From Lamellibrachia columna (Eukaryota; Annelida; Polychaeta; Sabellida; Siboglinidae): a DNA stretch of 64,000 nucleotides. A model generated the notes under the pieces. That model had not been told where the DNA came from. It searched no databases and saw nothing but the letters and a program-made list of their open reading frames with translations. The translations under genes and the position numbers were made by a program. The stretch is taken from positions 18,185,416 to 18,249,415 of the forward strand of contig OY759274.1 in NCBI GenBank assembly GCA_963662155.1. The letters are read 5' to 3'. Shown one piece after another: positions 12,981 to 25,700 of the stretch (within the stretch, counting starts at the first letter, position 1; every line of letters starts with the position of its first letter).

Positions 12981-13229
12981 TTGACCTTTTTGTCGAATAA
13001 CGAGAGACGCGTATTGCGCATGTCACGTAAACTGTGAGGCGAGCGTCCGTAGCGACCAGTTGGCGTTTATACACGACGATGAGATTCTCTCTTTACAGGA
13101 GATCATAGTTAAACTGAGAGGTAGTATAGTGAGTTTAGAGTTCGAGATAACCAGCTCTACGAGGCGCACTGAGTCCACAACAGCTTTTTCCATTTCCCAG
13201 ATAGACATGTCATAATTAATAGACACCAG

Positions 13230-13520
13230 ATTAGAAGGGATGAATTGTAAATCATGATTCATGGACATGGTAAACCATGGCATGGGCATGGCCATTCCCA
13301 TGCCATGGCATGGCCCATGGGCATGGACATGGTAAAATACCATGATATATCATGGTAATCTGGCCATGGTGTGTTTAATTAAACAGGGAAGCCATGGGCA
13401 TGGTAAAATACCATGGTGTTTTGAAACAGGTAAACCATGCCACAGTTTACCATGCATGTAATATAACGAAATGCCATATGATATGGTATACCATATCATA
13501 TGTAATTCCATAGTATATTT
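13230..13520. repeat. Dense CATGG palindrome field
   Basis: About 290 bases built from CCATGG, CATGGG and CATATG steps, with several nested self-complementary stretches, for example ATGCCATGGCAT near 13299 and GGTATACC near 13484. The region can fold on itself many ways. No coding function is seen. Confidence 0.7.
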
Positions 13521-13755
13521 ACATAAGGGCCGCGCCCCACGTTTGGGTATTTTTGCTTTGCGTCGTTTTTTTGTCCTGCTTTCTTATTTCATCACAACAG
13601 TCTATTGTTAGCATTAGAGTCACGCTGCGTGCGCACTGAGGCCGCTCTTGGCCAATACTATCTAACTGCTATCTAACTGCACGACTGACTATAATGTGAA
13701 GTGCGCGTGAAGCCAGTGCTACACAATACGTACAGCGCTAGCCTAGCCGTAAGTT

Positions 13756-13826
13756 TTTAGTATTTTTGTAAGCATTTTTTAGTATAATTTATATAGTATT
13801 TTTTAGTATATAGATTATTTTGTGTG

Positions 13827-13859
<33 letters not shown>

Positions 13860-13935
13860 GCGCGCACTAAAAATACTATATCTATATAATTATAAAAAAA
13901 TACTATATAAATTATACAAAAAAATACTAAAATCT
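13756..13935. repeat. Fold-back sequence with a (TGCG)n core
   Basis: AT-rich arms around a GTGCGTGCGTGC core are inverted copies: TAGTATAATTTATATAGTAT on the left is matched by its reverse complement on the right, about 28 bp with no visible mismatch and weaker pairing beyond. This looks like a hairpin repeat or a MITE relic. Confidence 0.6.
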
Positions 13936-14075
13936 GTATGTCTGTCGGTCTGTCTGTAACACTGTAACAACATACCTCGAAATACTTTTCAAGTCATTGC
14001 AGTTTGTCTGTAACCCCATAGATGAGTATATAGACGAGGCGCCGCTAGCAAGACCATGCAGCCGCTGGCTGTTCT

Positions 14076-15685
14076 TGTCACGCAAAAATCGGTCCGGGTC
14101 AAAATCGGTCCGGCCGGACCAGTTTTGGCCGCTAAAACTGGTCCGGCCTGGATAAAACTATCACATCCAAACCAGCGAAGTCTTGGCATTCTCAAATGCA
14201 CTCTCCATCCATCAGTTACTTCCAAACATTAAACAGGCAGCATAAACAGTATAACTGTACAACCAAAAGTAATGTATGGATCAACAGAATAGAAACCCTA
14301 CATTTACAATAATATTGCTAAACTAGAACAAATTCAACGAAGCGCTTGCGATAAATGACCATCGACGACCAAAGTTACAAACCTCTTTCAGAAGCTAAAT
14401 TGGCAAACACTAGAAAGACGACGCTAGGTATACACCAACTTGCCGTTCTTTACAAGATAACACGTACATATACTGTTTTGAGCACTACCCTATACCTACC
14501 TAATTGTAGCATGCCACCGTATCCGAAACAGCAATCCAATTAATTACACACAGATACAAGTGCGCGTAGATACAAATACCTATTCTGTTTTATCCCAGAT
14601 AATTAAGAACATGGAACATTCTACCTACAGAAATAGTCGATCTGCAAACTTCTGCTCACCCGAATTAAAAACAAACATGTTTTTAAAGACACACGTTAAT
14701 TGCATAGTTGTTTATTATTTTCATCACTTTCGCTTGAACCAAGCATGCACACTACCAAACCAAACTCATAACTTAACCCAAGAATAGTGGCTATAGTTAT
14801 GTGGAGTATGGAGTATGAAGACAGCTAAACATTTCTACACATATAATATATAATAATTACTCGATTATTTTGTAACAATAGGGTAACCTGGGCCAGGGCG
14901 TCCCCCTATGGAAAACTTCACAATTGTACACCATTAAACTACGTTAGCATGCCATTAATGCGTAATGTTGTAGACAGATATGTGTTACTCATTGTAAAAT
15001 TATTTTCAGCAACTTGACAACCTAGATGAGTTCAATTTGAAAAATAGCAAGAGTATCAAAAACCCATCTTGCCCCATTCTTGGGGCAAGACGGCCCTCTG
15101 CCCGGGGCAAGACGGTCAATAGCTCCATCCCCCGTGGTTTTCGCCTACATCAACGAACCACTGCCTATCACTATGATAGCAATACATTAGGCTATTATAG
15201 TTGTTACATTTCAATTGTAGTTAAAATATAATATACACCTTGCAATCCATACGTAATATAATATTTTTAGGCTTAGTAATATTCGATCATAATTACAGCC
15301 TACAAGCTAGCGGAACTTAACTTAAACATCGTTCATATTATATTCAATTTAATTGGTCACGTGTAATAGATTTTATACACTATGACCATGTGCGTGCGGA
15401 ATAATACATAGGAACCGTCTTGTCCCATATGCATGGGGGACCGTTTTACCCCAAGTGTACTACTTGTATTTTAACACGATGTATACAAAACACAACATAC
15501 TGTTGCCCATTTTGTATGCCCGTTTTGCCCCAGGTTACCCTAAACCTATTTCCAGTTAGTATGTAAAGTTAGTCAGTCTGGCCGGACCGAGTTTAGCCGC
15601 CAAAAGTTGTCCGGCCGGACTAGTTTTAGCGGTAAAAATTGGTCCGACCGGACCGATTTTGGCCCGGACCGATTTTAACGTGACA
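14076..15685. mobile_element. Non-autonomous DNA transposon with about 73-bp TIRs
   Basis: Left terminus 14076-14148 and the reverse complement of 15613-15685 align over about 73 bases with few mismatches. Both begin TGTCACG and contain AAAATCGGTCCGG, then a GGTCCGG/CCGGACC palindrome and CCGCTAAAACT. The 1.6-kb element has no transposase frame. A clear target-site duplication is not visible (flanks TTCT and TTCC), so the exact ends are uncertain by a few bases. Confidence 0.75.
14250..14690 (+). pseudogene. Decayed LINE reverse-transcriptase C-terminus inside the TIR element
   Basis: Frame-jumping translation gives pieces typical of the C-terminal end of CR1/Jockey-like ORF2: NNIAKLEQIQRSACDK, then LNWQTLE and WNILPTEIVDLQTS. 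Several stops and frameshifts are present. It is probably older debris captured by, or inserted into, the transposon. Confidence 0.55.
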
Positions 15686-15689
15686 TTCC

Positions 15690-16540
15690 ACGTAGCCTAA
15701 CACTCCAAATAGTGGTGCCGGTTGGGGCCCTAATCCACGGGGAATAAAAAAATAAGTGTTACGACATGTTTCTGGGGTCGTACATGATCACGAACCCTGG
15801 ACGTGTGACGAGTGACGACCGAGGTCGAACGCGTCTAGGAGGAGTAGCGTGTGATATACGCCAGCCACATTATAGTAAGATTCTAGCTATATCCATAATA
15901 GACGCGCGACAGAACATACTGATGGCTGCTTTTTCTACCCGTGCATTGCCCGGTAAGACAGCACGCACAAACGCACGCACGTTTCGCATAAACTGAACAA
16001 CTCAATATCTGATGAGTTAGCTTGAGAGTCAATTTCAGAAACCAATAACCAATCATATTCATCACAATGACTTCAGGCTCTCTTGTGTGCGAGAATCGGA
16101 CAATGAAATGCTCGTGTAAACACCGTTACGAGACTTGATTAGCGAGGTCAATTTGTGACTACGAGTGTAGGCAATTGGGGATGATCGAATTCGACCGACT
16201 GTCCTTGACGCAGTGGCTAATCAGCTACCGGCGCGACCGATAGGTGCTGCGCTCGTTGTGACCTTTCATCAAAGCGCAAGTCGGGATTGGCACGAATAAA
16301 AAATCCCACCTAGCAGTGTCTAGATGCATCCGTCGCTCGATTAAACACACACATGAAAAATAGATGCGTGGTGTCATGCGACACGGTGCATATCGGCCGA
16401 ACAATCGGGGAATAAATCGCTCGTGTAAACGGACCTTTTAAAGACTCTTCTGTACGCTATGCGCCGGGAAGCTCGCTCGGCTCAGGGAGACTATGGCAAT
16501 TGGCCTCAGAAATCGAACACCTTCATCACGTCGCCAAAAT
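15690..16540. other. Intergenic, no gene seen
   Basis: Unique-looking sequence between the TIR transposon and a cluster of minisatellites. A 76-codon open frame at 15766-15996 has no family resemblance, and its coding status is unsupported. Confidence 0.4.
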
Positions 16541-16551
16541 GTTTCGTGACG

Positions 16552-16612
16552 TTCGTGAGATAACGAGATAACGTTCGTGAGATAACGAGATAACGTTCGT
16601 GAGATAACGCAG
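16552..16612. repeat. 22-bp tandem repeat, about 3 copies
   Basis: GTTCGTGAGATAACGAGATAAC units in direct tandem. Confidence 0.8.
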
Positions 16613-16692
16613 AAACCTGTTGCCGAGCTGACGATCCAATACGACGTTATTTGTAACGCAGCCGAACTGTACACTTCAGACGTGTGCATTTA

Positions 16693-16777
16693 CACTAGCG
16701 AAGTGTGTAGACCACTAGCGAAGTGTGTAGACCACTAGCGAAGTGTGTAGACCACTAGCGAAGTGTGTAGACCACTA
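16693..16777. repeat. 20-bp tandem repeat, about 4 copies
   Basis: ACTAGCGAAGTGTGTAGACC repeated four times with essentially no divergence. Confidence 0.85.
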
Positions 16778-16887
16778 GCTGAAACTACGAGGTGCGACTT
16801 TTGACTCGCGTCAACCACGACCTGGGCTTTAATGAAAAGTCACGAAAAGTGCAACACTAATGAACTAATGGGTGACTATAGGCTTGC

Positions 16888-17083
16888 CTCCCTCTTGGTC
16901 TCGCCCTCTTGGCCTCGCCCTCTTGGTCTCGCCCTCTTGGCCTCGCATTCTTGGCTTCGCCCTCTTGGTCTCGCCCTCTTGGTCTCGCCCTCTTGGTCTC
17001 GTCCTCTTGGCCTCGCACTCTTGACCTCGCCCTCTTGGTCTCGCCCTCTTGGTCTCGTCCTCTTGGCCTCGCCCTTTGCGAGA
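16888..17083. repeat. 14-bp tandem repeat, about 14 copies
   Basis: TCTCGCCCTCTTGG units with small T/C variants. Because 14 is not a multiple of three, several frames stay open by chance. Confidence 0.85.
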
Positions 17084-17344
17084 TCCTAGTCACACCACTG
17101 CATATTGCTTAGGCTGGAGTAGAAAGCTGATGTCTCTGCTCTTCCAGATGATTTTCAATCTGGACACATGCAGCAGACCTGGTCACGGCGATCCTTGTTT
17201 TGATTTATTTTGTCGAGATGCTTTTGCTTAAGTGGACATAACATTTTTAATATGTTTACTTCCACGAAGGTCTGACCGTTCATCATGATGCTAACCGAGG
17301 TCCACCAATAGAAAGTCAAACCATCATCCGACTCCGCGGTCCAA

Positions 17345-17590
17345 CCACCTTAAATTGGAGCCGCTCTCGACGGTCCAACCACCGATCGAAGAGCCGCTCT
17401 GGGCATTCTCCGTGGTACAACCATAGGGAGCCGCTCTAGACGATATAGCCTCCGGGGAGCCGCTCTGGGGGGGGGGTACAGCCTCTGGGGAGCCGCTCTC
17501 GACGGTACGGTCTCCGGGGAGTCGCTCCCGATGGCTCAACCACCAGTGAGCCGCTCTCGACGGTCCAGCCTCCGGGGAGCCGTTCTCGGC
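17345..17590. repeat. Degenerate roughly 30-bp repeat
   Basis: GGGGAGCCGCTCT recurs about eight times with variable spacers such as CGACGGTCCAACCACC. Unit length varies, so it is an old array. Confidence 0.65.
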
Positions 17591-17925
17591 GGTATTGCTT
17601 CGGGGACGTTAGTCACAATACAACAAAATTACATTTTAATTGCAGTCCAACACATTGGCAAATTTCGTCATGTTTAGCAAAGCGCACCTCGTGATCATGT
17701 TGTCCCACTACTGTATATTATATGGTATTTTATTATTATACCTATGGTTATATGTTTTGCAATACGTGCATTGGAACATTGAGCAAATCAATGCACAACA
17801 TCGATCTGTAGACCAAATTTTTTTAGAAGTGAAGTAAGCCAACGTTATAAAATAATTAGAAAGCCAGCGCATGACCAGAGCTCCTGCATGTGTAATAGTC
17901 AATTGGCACGTGAAAATGCCGTAAA

Positions 17926-18264
17926 GGTAAAAGGTAAAAGGTATGTTCTTATATAGCGCGGTATCCGGTCCATAGGACTGCTCAAAGCGCTTTACACTTC
18001 ACCCCCTGGCAGACCTGTTCATTCCAAGGCCAACTCAACTTCTTTGGGAAGTATCAGCCACGCTGCAATTGCTGCGCGAAGGCTACTCGTTCACATATCC
18101 ACCACTGTCTGTATTGCCAGGTACTCATTTATACAGCTGAGTGAACTGTGGCAACGTGGAGTGATCAAACTTGCCAAAGGTTCGAAGCGACCGCAGTGGG
18201 ATTTGAAACCGGGTTAATTCTCGATTGAGAGTCCGGCCTTCAAACCGATAGGCTATCGCGCCCC
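17926..18264 (-). mobile_element. Full-length tRNA-derived SINE
   Basis: Read on the minus strand from 18264, the head begins GGGGCGCGATAGCC. It has an A-box-like stretch (TAGCCTATCGGTT) and a B-box-like stretch (GGTTTCAAATCCC), the layout of a tRNA-derived pol III promoter. The tail holds AAAGCGCTTTGAGCAGTCC and GCGCTATATAAG, resembling the conserved 3' block of V-type SINEs, and ends in ACCTTTTACC repeats. Related partial copies lie at 2080, 35036, 42391 and 62604. Confidence 0.8.
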
Positions 18265-18342
18265 ACTAGGTATTAAGCTGATTATAATTCCTAAAACAAC
18301 CACTCCCATTGAGATTTACAATGGTGGTGCGATTGTCCCAGA

Positions 18343-18390
18343 TGGGGGGGGGGGTGGGGTGGGGGGTGGGGTGGGGTGGGGGTGGGGGTG
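18343..18390 (+). repeat. G-run tract with G-quadruplex potential
   Basis: About 48 bases of G3-G11 runs separated by single Ts. It contains more than four G-runs with short loops, enough for a quadruplex in principle. Confidence 0.8.
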
Positions 18391-18949
18391 CGCTTGCTCC
18401 GCTTTGAATAGATCATTGAAATTATACATATGTTATAACGTGCGTTAATGGTGTACGTATGCCATAATCTATTATGGTTCGTATAAACCAATGACACGTA
18501 CTATATATGGCAAGATATATGGGGCACGTAAAAAGCTATTTCACAAGTTTGCTTAGTTAAGGTACATATATATGCTATGAGATCGTTTAAATGTTGTCGA
18601 ATAATAGTATGGGTAAACTAATCATAACTTTCTTGGTGTGATGTTTCTGCTAAGATCGAAAATGCCTAAATTGGTTTAGCATCATTTTGCCTCGATCGTT
18701 TGATTGGAAGATTGCGCCAATGGAAATGGCATCTGCTGATATAGGTGGGTGCGCTTTGCTCCACAATAAGCAAATACGTTGGTCTCAGTTTTCAATATAT
18801 CATACAATAAGACAAGAAAATTAAACATGCATGTGGAGATATTTTGCATTCATATACATCTTCTACCCACATGCCAAGTTTGGAATGAATAATACTTGGG
18901 GAAGGTTAGTTTTTAACAAACTGAAACATCAATATTGTACACTTTTTTT

Positions 18950-19190
<241 letters not shown>

Positions 19191-19700
19191 TTTTGGCCTA
19201 TATATGCAGTTAGTGCCAATTTGCCAGATCGTTTGTTCAGTTAATCTGATATGGATCTTTCGGAAAAACGATATATTTCGTGTTGGTGAATTTCACATAG
19301 GTAATTTATTGTATGATTAATCAGTGGTTTGAAAGCAAATACTATGCACGATTGTAAATCGTCTGCCTTAGTGCCTTTTAGGGACAGAATACCACAGGAC
19401 AATCAGTAGCGCCGTCTGTGGGCTTTTAGGGGCATACTTTCTGGAATAGAGCATTGCGCAGAACTTGTTGACATTGCACCGAAGATCGACTGAGTGTGAA
19501 CGGTGTCACGTATTGTCGGTAGCGTAACTACAGTCATGTTACATTTATGCTTTCTTAAATGTATTTTCATCACTATGAAGTGGCATGGTAACAACGCGTG
19601 ATGTAATTAGATATTCGTTGTACATTGCTGTTACTTGAGATACATTTTGTGCGCGTCAACCTCGGCGTAAAAGTGACGGACACTTTGCGAACGACTGTAG

Positions 19701-19753
19701 CCAATAAACAACGTCTGCAACGTTGAGGCGACGTTTACCCACGAATATAAATA
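19701..19753 (+). promoter_or_regulatory. Core promoter candidates of p62
   Basis: CCAAT lies at 19701-19705 and TATAAATA at 19746-19753, upstream of the p62 ATG at 19790. The TATA-to-ATG distance implies a very short 5' UTR if this TATA is used. Motif evidence only. Confidence 0.45.
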
Positions 19754-19789
19754 TGGGAACGTAAGTCATAACCTTATTGCGCTTCGACA

Positions 19790-22700
19790 ATGTCGCTAAC
19801 AGTTAAAGCTTATCTAGAACGACCTGCAACGCGGTGTACGAAGACACTGCCGGAAATTCGACGTTTTTCTGTAGACCAAGAAGTAGCGAGCAGTCTGGAG
19901 TATTTGACCAGGAAAATTGCTCAAGTATTTCCCGAGTTGGCGTCACAGCCATACACGCTATGCTGGAAAGGTAAGCCCACTGTCACAATTCCTTATCTTC
20001 ATGATACAAAGTTCTGGATATTGAGTAAGGTATTATATTCGTTTACCAACCCGTGCGAAATAAAATAGTTTACACTAACACTAGGGAGGTCGGACCATTT
20101 TTTTATATTGTATAATTTTTTATAATTTTTCCCTCAAAGTGATAGTTAAAAGAAGTAGAAAGTTACTTGTTTCATGTTTCTAAGTGAAATATTAAAAAAA
20201 AGATACAGCTGTTTAAAGTTTCATTTGGAATGTCTCGAATATTAGCCTATCTACATAGTCCTAAATAAAAATTTCTTCCTGAAGAACAAATGATTACTCT
20301 TGCCAAAAAACTAGTTGACAGAGGAAATTGTTAATTCAGAACCATCACATAAATTATATATAAAGTTGGTTCTTAAATACAGTGGCGTCAATGTACAGAC
20401 AAAACTTCATAATTCATCATGAGAGATAAACAAAATATTTTTACTAGCATTAATAACTAATATTAATAGTATGATTTTAAATAGCAGTCTTTAATTTTTT
20501 TTCAGTTGGCCCAGTTTCCTTTTGAACCGGATTCGCTAAGTTTGAACTGAACCCACAAAACGTGTAAAATATATCATATTATGATACTAAATAAAATCAT
20601 CATCAAACTAAACCCAAATAGCACTGAAATGTTCGTTGTGAATAATAATGTGAGCAGGTAGCATGCTATGTATCCTACAATGCAATGCGCGCACCACGCA
20701 TTTTGACAATATGCCAAAATGGCGTCGATTTTATAGACAGGGGTCCCGAAAGTGGACTGCGCAGTAGGTCAACACAGGAATCATGTTGTCGTAGACATAC
20801 GTCTTTACCCAACAGACCATGAATGAAGCTGAACACAACTACCGAAATGCTATACTTTAAAAGTAAGTCAACTTAAATGCTAAATTAATATAACTTTTCA
20901 TAAACGGATTTCAATGATATCGACACATTCAAATTAGTCTTTTATACCTCTTCCTTTATAATTATTTAAGATAGACGTCTACATTATCATAATCCTGTAA
21001 TCGGTTGAGAAAGGAAAGCCTTGTCTGCTAGATCCAAGATCTATGGCCAAAGCCGGAAATAAACAAAAACAAACTACGACAACAATTTAAAAAAAAATTA
21101 TTACTGCTCTTAGGCACTGTCACAAAAATATGTTTTCAACACAGCTGCACATGTTAACATATTGACTACATGATTATATATATATATATATATAATCTAA
21201 CATGTAACTTGTGCATAATAATAATACGAGCAATAAATTGCGACCCCTGTTCCTCATGTAAGCAGAAGGTAAGTCAAATCGGTCTGATGTCGCTACTAAC
21301 ACTGGTCCACTCAAATGGGTCATGGGAAGGGGGTATTAATTGTCTAAAACCAGTCGCCTAATTTGGGGTAATTTTTAGCGACAAGCATCCCTCAGGCTCA
21401 GTGGAAGAAAAATTTGATTGGACCTACTAGTATGCTGGTTTAGGAAGTTTTCGCCACACTTAATAAGAGATGGGACGATACGCCCCAAATGTAGTCAATT
21501 ACGATTACTGTTACAATGTATGAGAATGATTACAAGTACAATTGATTACTTAGTCTTAGACGTAGTCTTAGAAGATAAGGCAAAATCAAACGTGATATTA
21601 AAATAGTCACGCTACATGCAATTACAGCTGTAGATATGAAAAGAATTTGTGAAATGAATTGTAGCATGATTGTAAATGTGAGTCACATGATTATGATTAC
21701 TGAGTACGATTACTCCTCTGTGCTTTATATTGAATGCGCTGACATTTTATCCCGTAAATTTAGAAACTTGTGCAAGAAATCCATATTCTTCTAATTCACT
21801 AACAGTTATTTCATAGATTAATGTAGGCAAGTAACTAACACACAAACACAAACAGTTACTTCTTTGATTGTGTGCAAACAAATTGTTAGGAGAGTTGCTT
21901 TGAGTGAATCACCTACAATTATCAAACAACATAAACACATTTTGCAAGAAGACGCTACATAGTACAGGTTGAATTCGCTTCAGTGTACCCGTAAGATGCA
22001 TTGTTCTAAAATACCAATGTCATATCAAAATAACAGTTTGGGAACATATTGGCCATGTAGATATACTCAACGTCCAAAAAAAACATCTTTTATAGCAGCT
22101 TTGCGCTGATATTTGCTGGTTTTAGGACATAATTTAAAGGTGCTTAATCAATTCGATTTCGCTAGTCTAAATTCAAAGTAAGTTTGCTAAAAACCAAGCC
22201 TACCTAGTATCCATTACAACATGCTTGCTCGTTTTGTGCAACTTTTGTATGTAGTTTTTTGTGAAATCATCCGACAAACTGTTACATTAGTTAATGCTTC
22301 TTCTTCATTTGCTGAAGTGAAAATCAAAATGCTTAAAAAAACAATTTTCTTCCTTGGTGAAATTTCGTAGAGGAGAGGATGGAGGTCACGCTCATGAGCA
22401 GCATTGACCCACACAGTGTTTACCATTTTGGATATCCACTATTTTTATCCTTACCAGATCTAACGACTAAAGTCAATTCTTTCGATGATTTGAACAAAAA
22501 TAGGCGTTTTGTCTTGTATCTTTTACCAATGAACTGGATTTGCGATAAGCTAAATCAGTTGAGGAAGCAGTTTTAATTAGGTAGATTAATACTGATCAAT
22601 ATGTACTGGAATCAAGGTAACAGATGATATGTCCCACGTTCACGGCGAACGAATAAAGCGTGGTCGTTACTATGGAAACATTGTCAGCTTTTCTAAGAAG

Positions 22701-25700
22701 TCAGGGGGATTTCCAAGAGGATTGGTGATTATTTGTGGTGTCGATGTTCAGTTCAATATTTCCTAGCATGTTATGAGGGGAAAAAAATCAACGTTAGCTA
22801 CCCCAGCTACCTTAATATGCTACTTTGTTTACAAAATACACTTTGAATCTCAGCTGTTCCACCAATAATGTTCATTCTGTTCTCATTCATTTCAAAGACA
22901 AATATAATATGTTGGGTTTTTCAAGAAGCCATTGCATGCAGGCTTATGCAGCATAATAAACAGAGAAACAGGAGAACTGTTTGGCTGAGATGTAAAATAA
23001 AGAACAGTGAACAGCACTATTCAATAAACATGGATGCATAACTTGTCTCACTGTTATGGCATGCAATTAGATATTTGATAATAAATAATATAGAAAACAT
23101 AATGATGTTCATGTACTGGAGTATTTATGTCCTTTCCCTCATTATTCTCTCTGTTTTTTTTTTAAAGAATAAGGTTGCTCTGTATATTTGTACTTCTTGA
23201 AAATAGTTAGAATAAACTATTTAATTTTAGTATGTCAGATCTAAAAGCACTTTTTCAGTTCTTCCCACTTTTGCATGCCGTCTTCCTTTAATTTGTGTTA
23301 TTCCAAATGGATCAGATTCAACTAAGGTGACACGACTCAAAGATAAACTGCCTTAGGACTTAGGACACACTATTTCACATATCCTTGGTTAATCAAATTC
23401 CTTTGTTAGGACATTGTAATTGTATTTTACATCCATGTGCTTCCTGATATGTCAGTACTGATGTCCCAGTCAATGGAGAATCTCAATGCTGGGCGTAGTA
23501 ATTTTCCCTTGTGACGGAACATTAAGTGAAAACAATGGCTTTAGAGCCACATGGTGAGTTATATGTGGTTAAAATATTCCACAAAATGTGGTAGCCCTGT
23601 CAACTTTGAACAGTTGAGAATTGTATTATGGACATACAGGCACAGCATTAGATAAAATGAAGATAAACCATAAACTATGATGAATAAAATTAATTTAAGT
23701 ACATGTGCATACTTAGAACTAAAAATGTACTTTGCAGATGTTTGGCTTAAGCCAGTACTGGACAATACAATCAAAACATTTAAATTTTTTGTTATGGAGG
23801 TACATGCCTGATGTGACCCAAATTGGAACCAGGATTTCTCTAGTCATAGAGAACATTTTTTTTACGGTTAGACTACTTTGTCTCTAGATATCATTACTAC
23901 ATTAAAACATTGGTAACAAAAAAGAAAATATGATGAAAAAGTTCTACGTTTTTCAGAAGGTTGAATTTTTATGTAAAGTCGCATATTCTATACCACTGTC
24001 TTTACCTTTAAATATTTTGTAATTTATACAATGATATTGATACATCCACAATATTTCCCTTTAGTACAAATGTTTATCTTCAAAAAGGTACCCTGTTTGT
24101 ACAAATAAACCACATTTTGAAACAATGATGGTAAGGTTGACCATTTGGCGTAATTGCCTGCATACACTGGAGCCTGGACTCATAATTGGTATAAATACTC
24201 ATGTATCACTGTCTCTTTTATGGGACATGGCTATTTGTGTTGCTACTGGACACAAGTTATGGTCCACTGCCATTGGCAGTGTAGGGATCATGGCCCAGTT
24301 AGACTTCCTGGTGTGTTACGAATGTAGGGCACAGTAATTTTAGGTATGTGTCATTTAAAAAAAATTATATCATCTGACATAACTGCATTTGAGCAGGCAC
24401 ATTGGCAGGTTTGCTGGTAGAACATGTTGGCAGTGTAACTGTGGATTTTTAGATGATTTCAATAGGCGGAAGGATTTTTGGCAATTTTTTTCACCACAAT
24501 GCGCGTGTGCGTAGTAATTCATGCAGAAATTGGTAAACATTGATGGGCATGACACGTTCAGCCGTTTTAAAAGAGTTAGAATTGTCTAATTTTGACTAAA
24601 CTCCATCAGCATGTCAATGAAATGATGATGACGGCAGGTAAGAAATTTCAGAATTTGTGATGGTCAAGTTTTCTTATAATCATGTAAAACGTTAACATGG
24701 CCACCAATGGGAAATGTAACTGAGTGCTGAACCCAAATAGGCACCATGGCAACGGAAATGCGGTAGCCATCTAACAGTCATGGAGAAGGTTTTTTTATCA
24801 AAAATATACTGATTAAATGCATGAAAACGTGTGTCTGTCACCAAACAATGAGTGTGTATTGTGGACAGGCTGCACAAAAGGAAGAATTGTTAAATATAGA
24901 GCTATTAATGGCCAACTCAGATGTGGCTACAGTCGTGCAGTGACAGTGTATAGGCTCAGTTACATGGTCCAACATAGAATCATACGAATCAATTAAAATG
25001 GCTGCTAACTTGCCTCATGTTGCGTGCGTTTACTTAGAACATTGTCTGTGTCAGGCTAGTGAATATTATATTATTATATATATTTTATTGATTCCATCTA
25101 GTCAACAAGAGCATTACTTGTTAAGCGCCGCTATTATTTAAACTTCGTAACCGTCTCTTTTAGGAGGTATCCTATAACTGATCTACTATATATAAAAAAT
25201 GTCAAACAAATGTACATTTTAATGTTGCACTATAACGTTTGATGTGCATCCGCTGATATGTTACGCCATTTGATGATTAATAAAATATATAGTTGTCAAT
25301 AAATACAATTTTTAAAATTTTTCATCTTCAAATTGCCCGAAACAGTTTATGGTAAGCTAAAAGCTTAACATAAGCGCATTTTTCTATTGGGAAATCAACG
25401 TTAATTTTCATAAATGTCTATTCACCACGTCTCAGTACTCATTTGATGTTGCATGCAGTTCTTTGTAAGTGTACGGACACAAGGAGATGAAGGTATGCAA
25501 GCTTAACCGTTGCTAACCCCATCCCTAACTAACCCCATATCTAGCTAACCCCTTCCCTAGCTAACCCTAACCAACAAGTGGTTTACAGAAGATATAACCA
25601 TTCCCAAAGGCATAGGTTCACGGGAAAAGTGAACAGTTTGCTTGCAAAGACAGACAGCCGTAGCAATCGCAAATAGCATGGTACTGACCGGTTGCCAAAA

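Noticed and set aside
18190..18264. tRNA gene on the minus strand
   Set aside because: A- and B-box-like stretches are present, but the sequence does not close into a good acceptor stem and is joined to a SINE body; treated as a SINE head.
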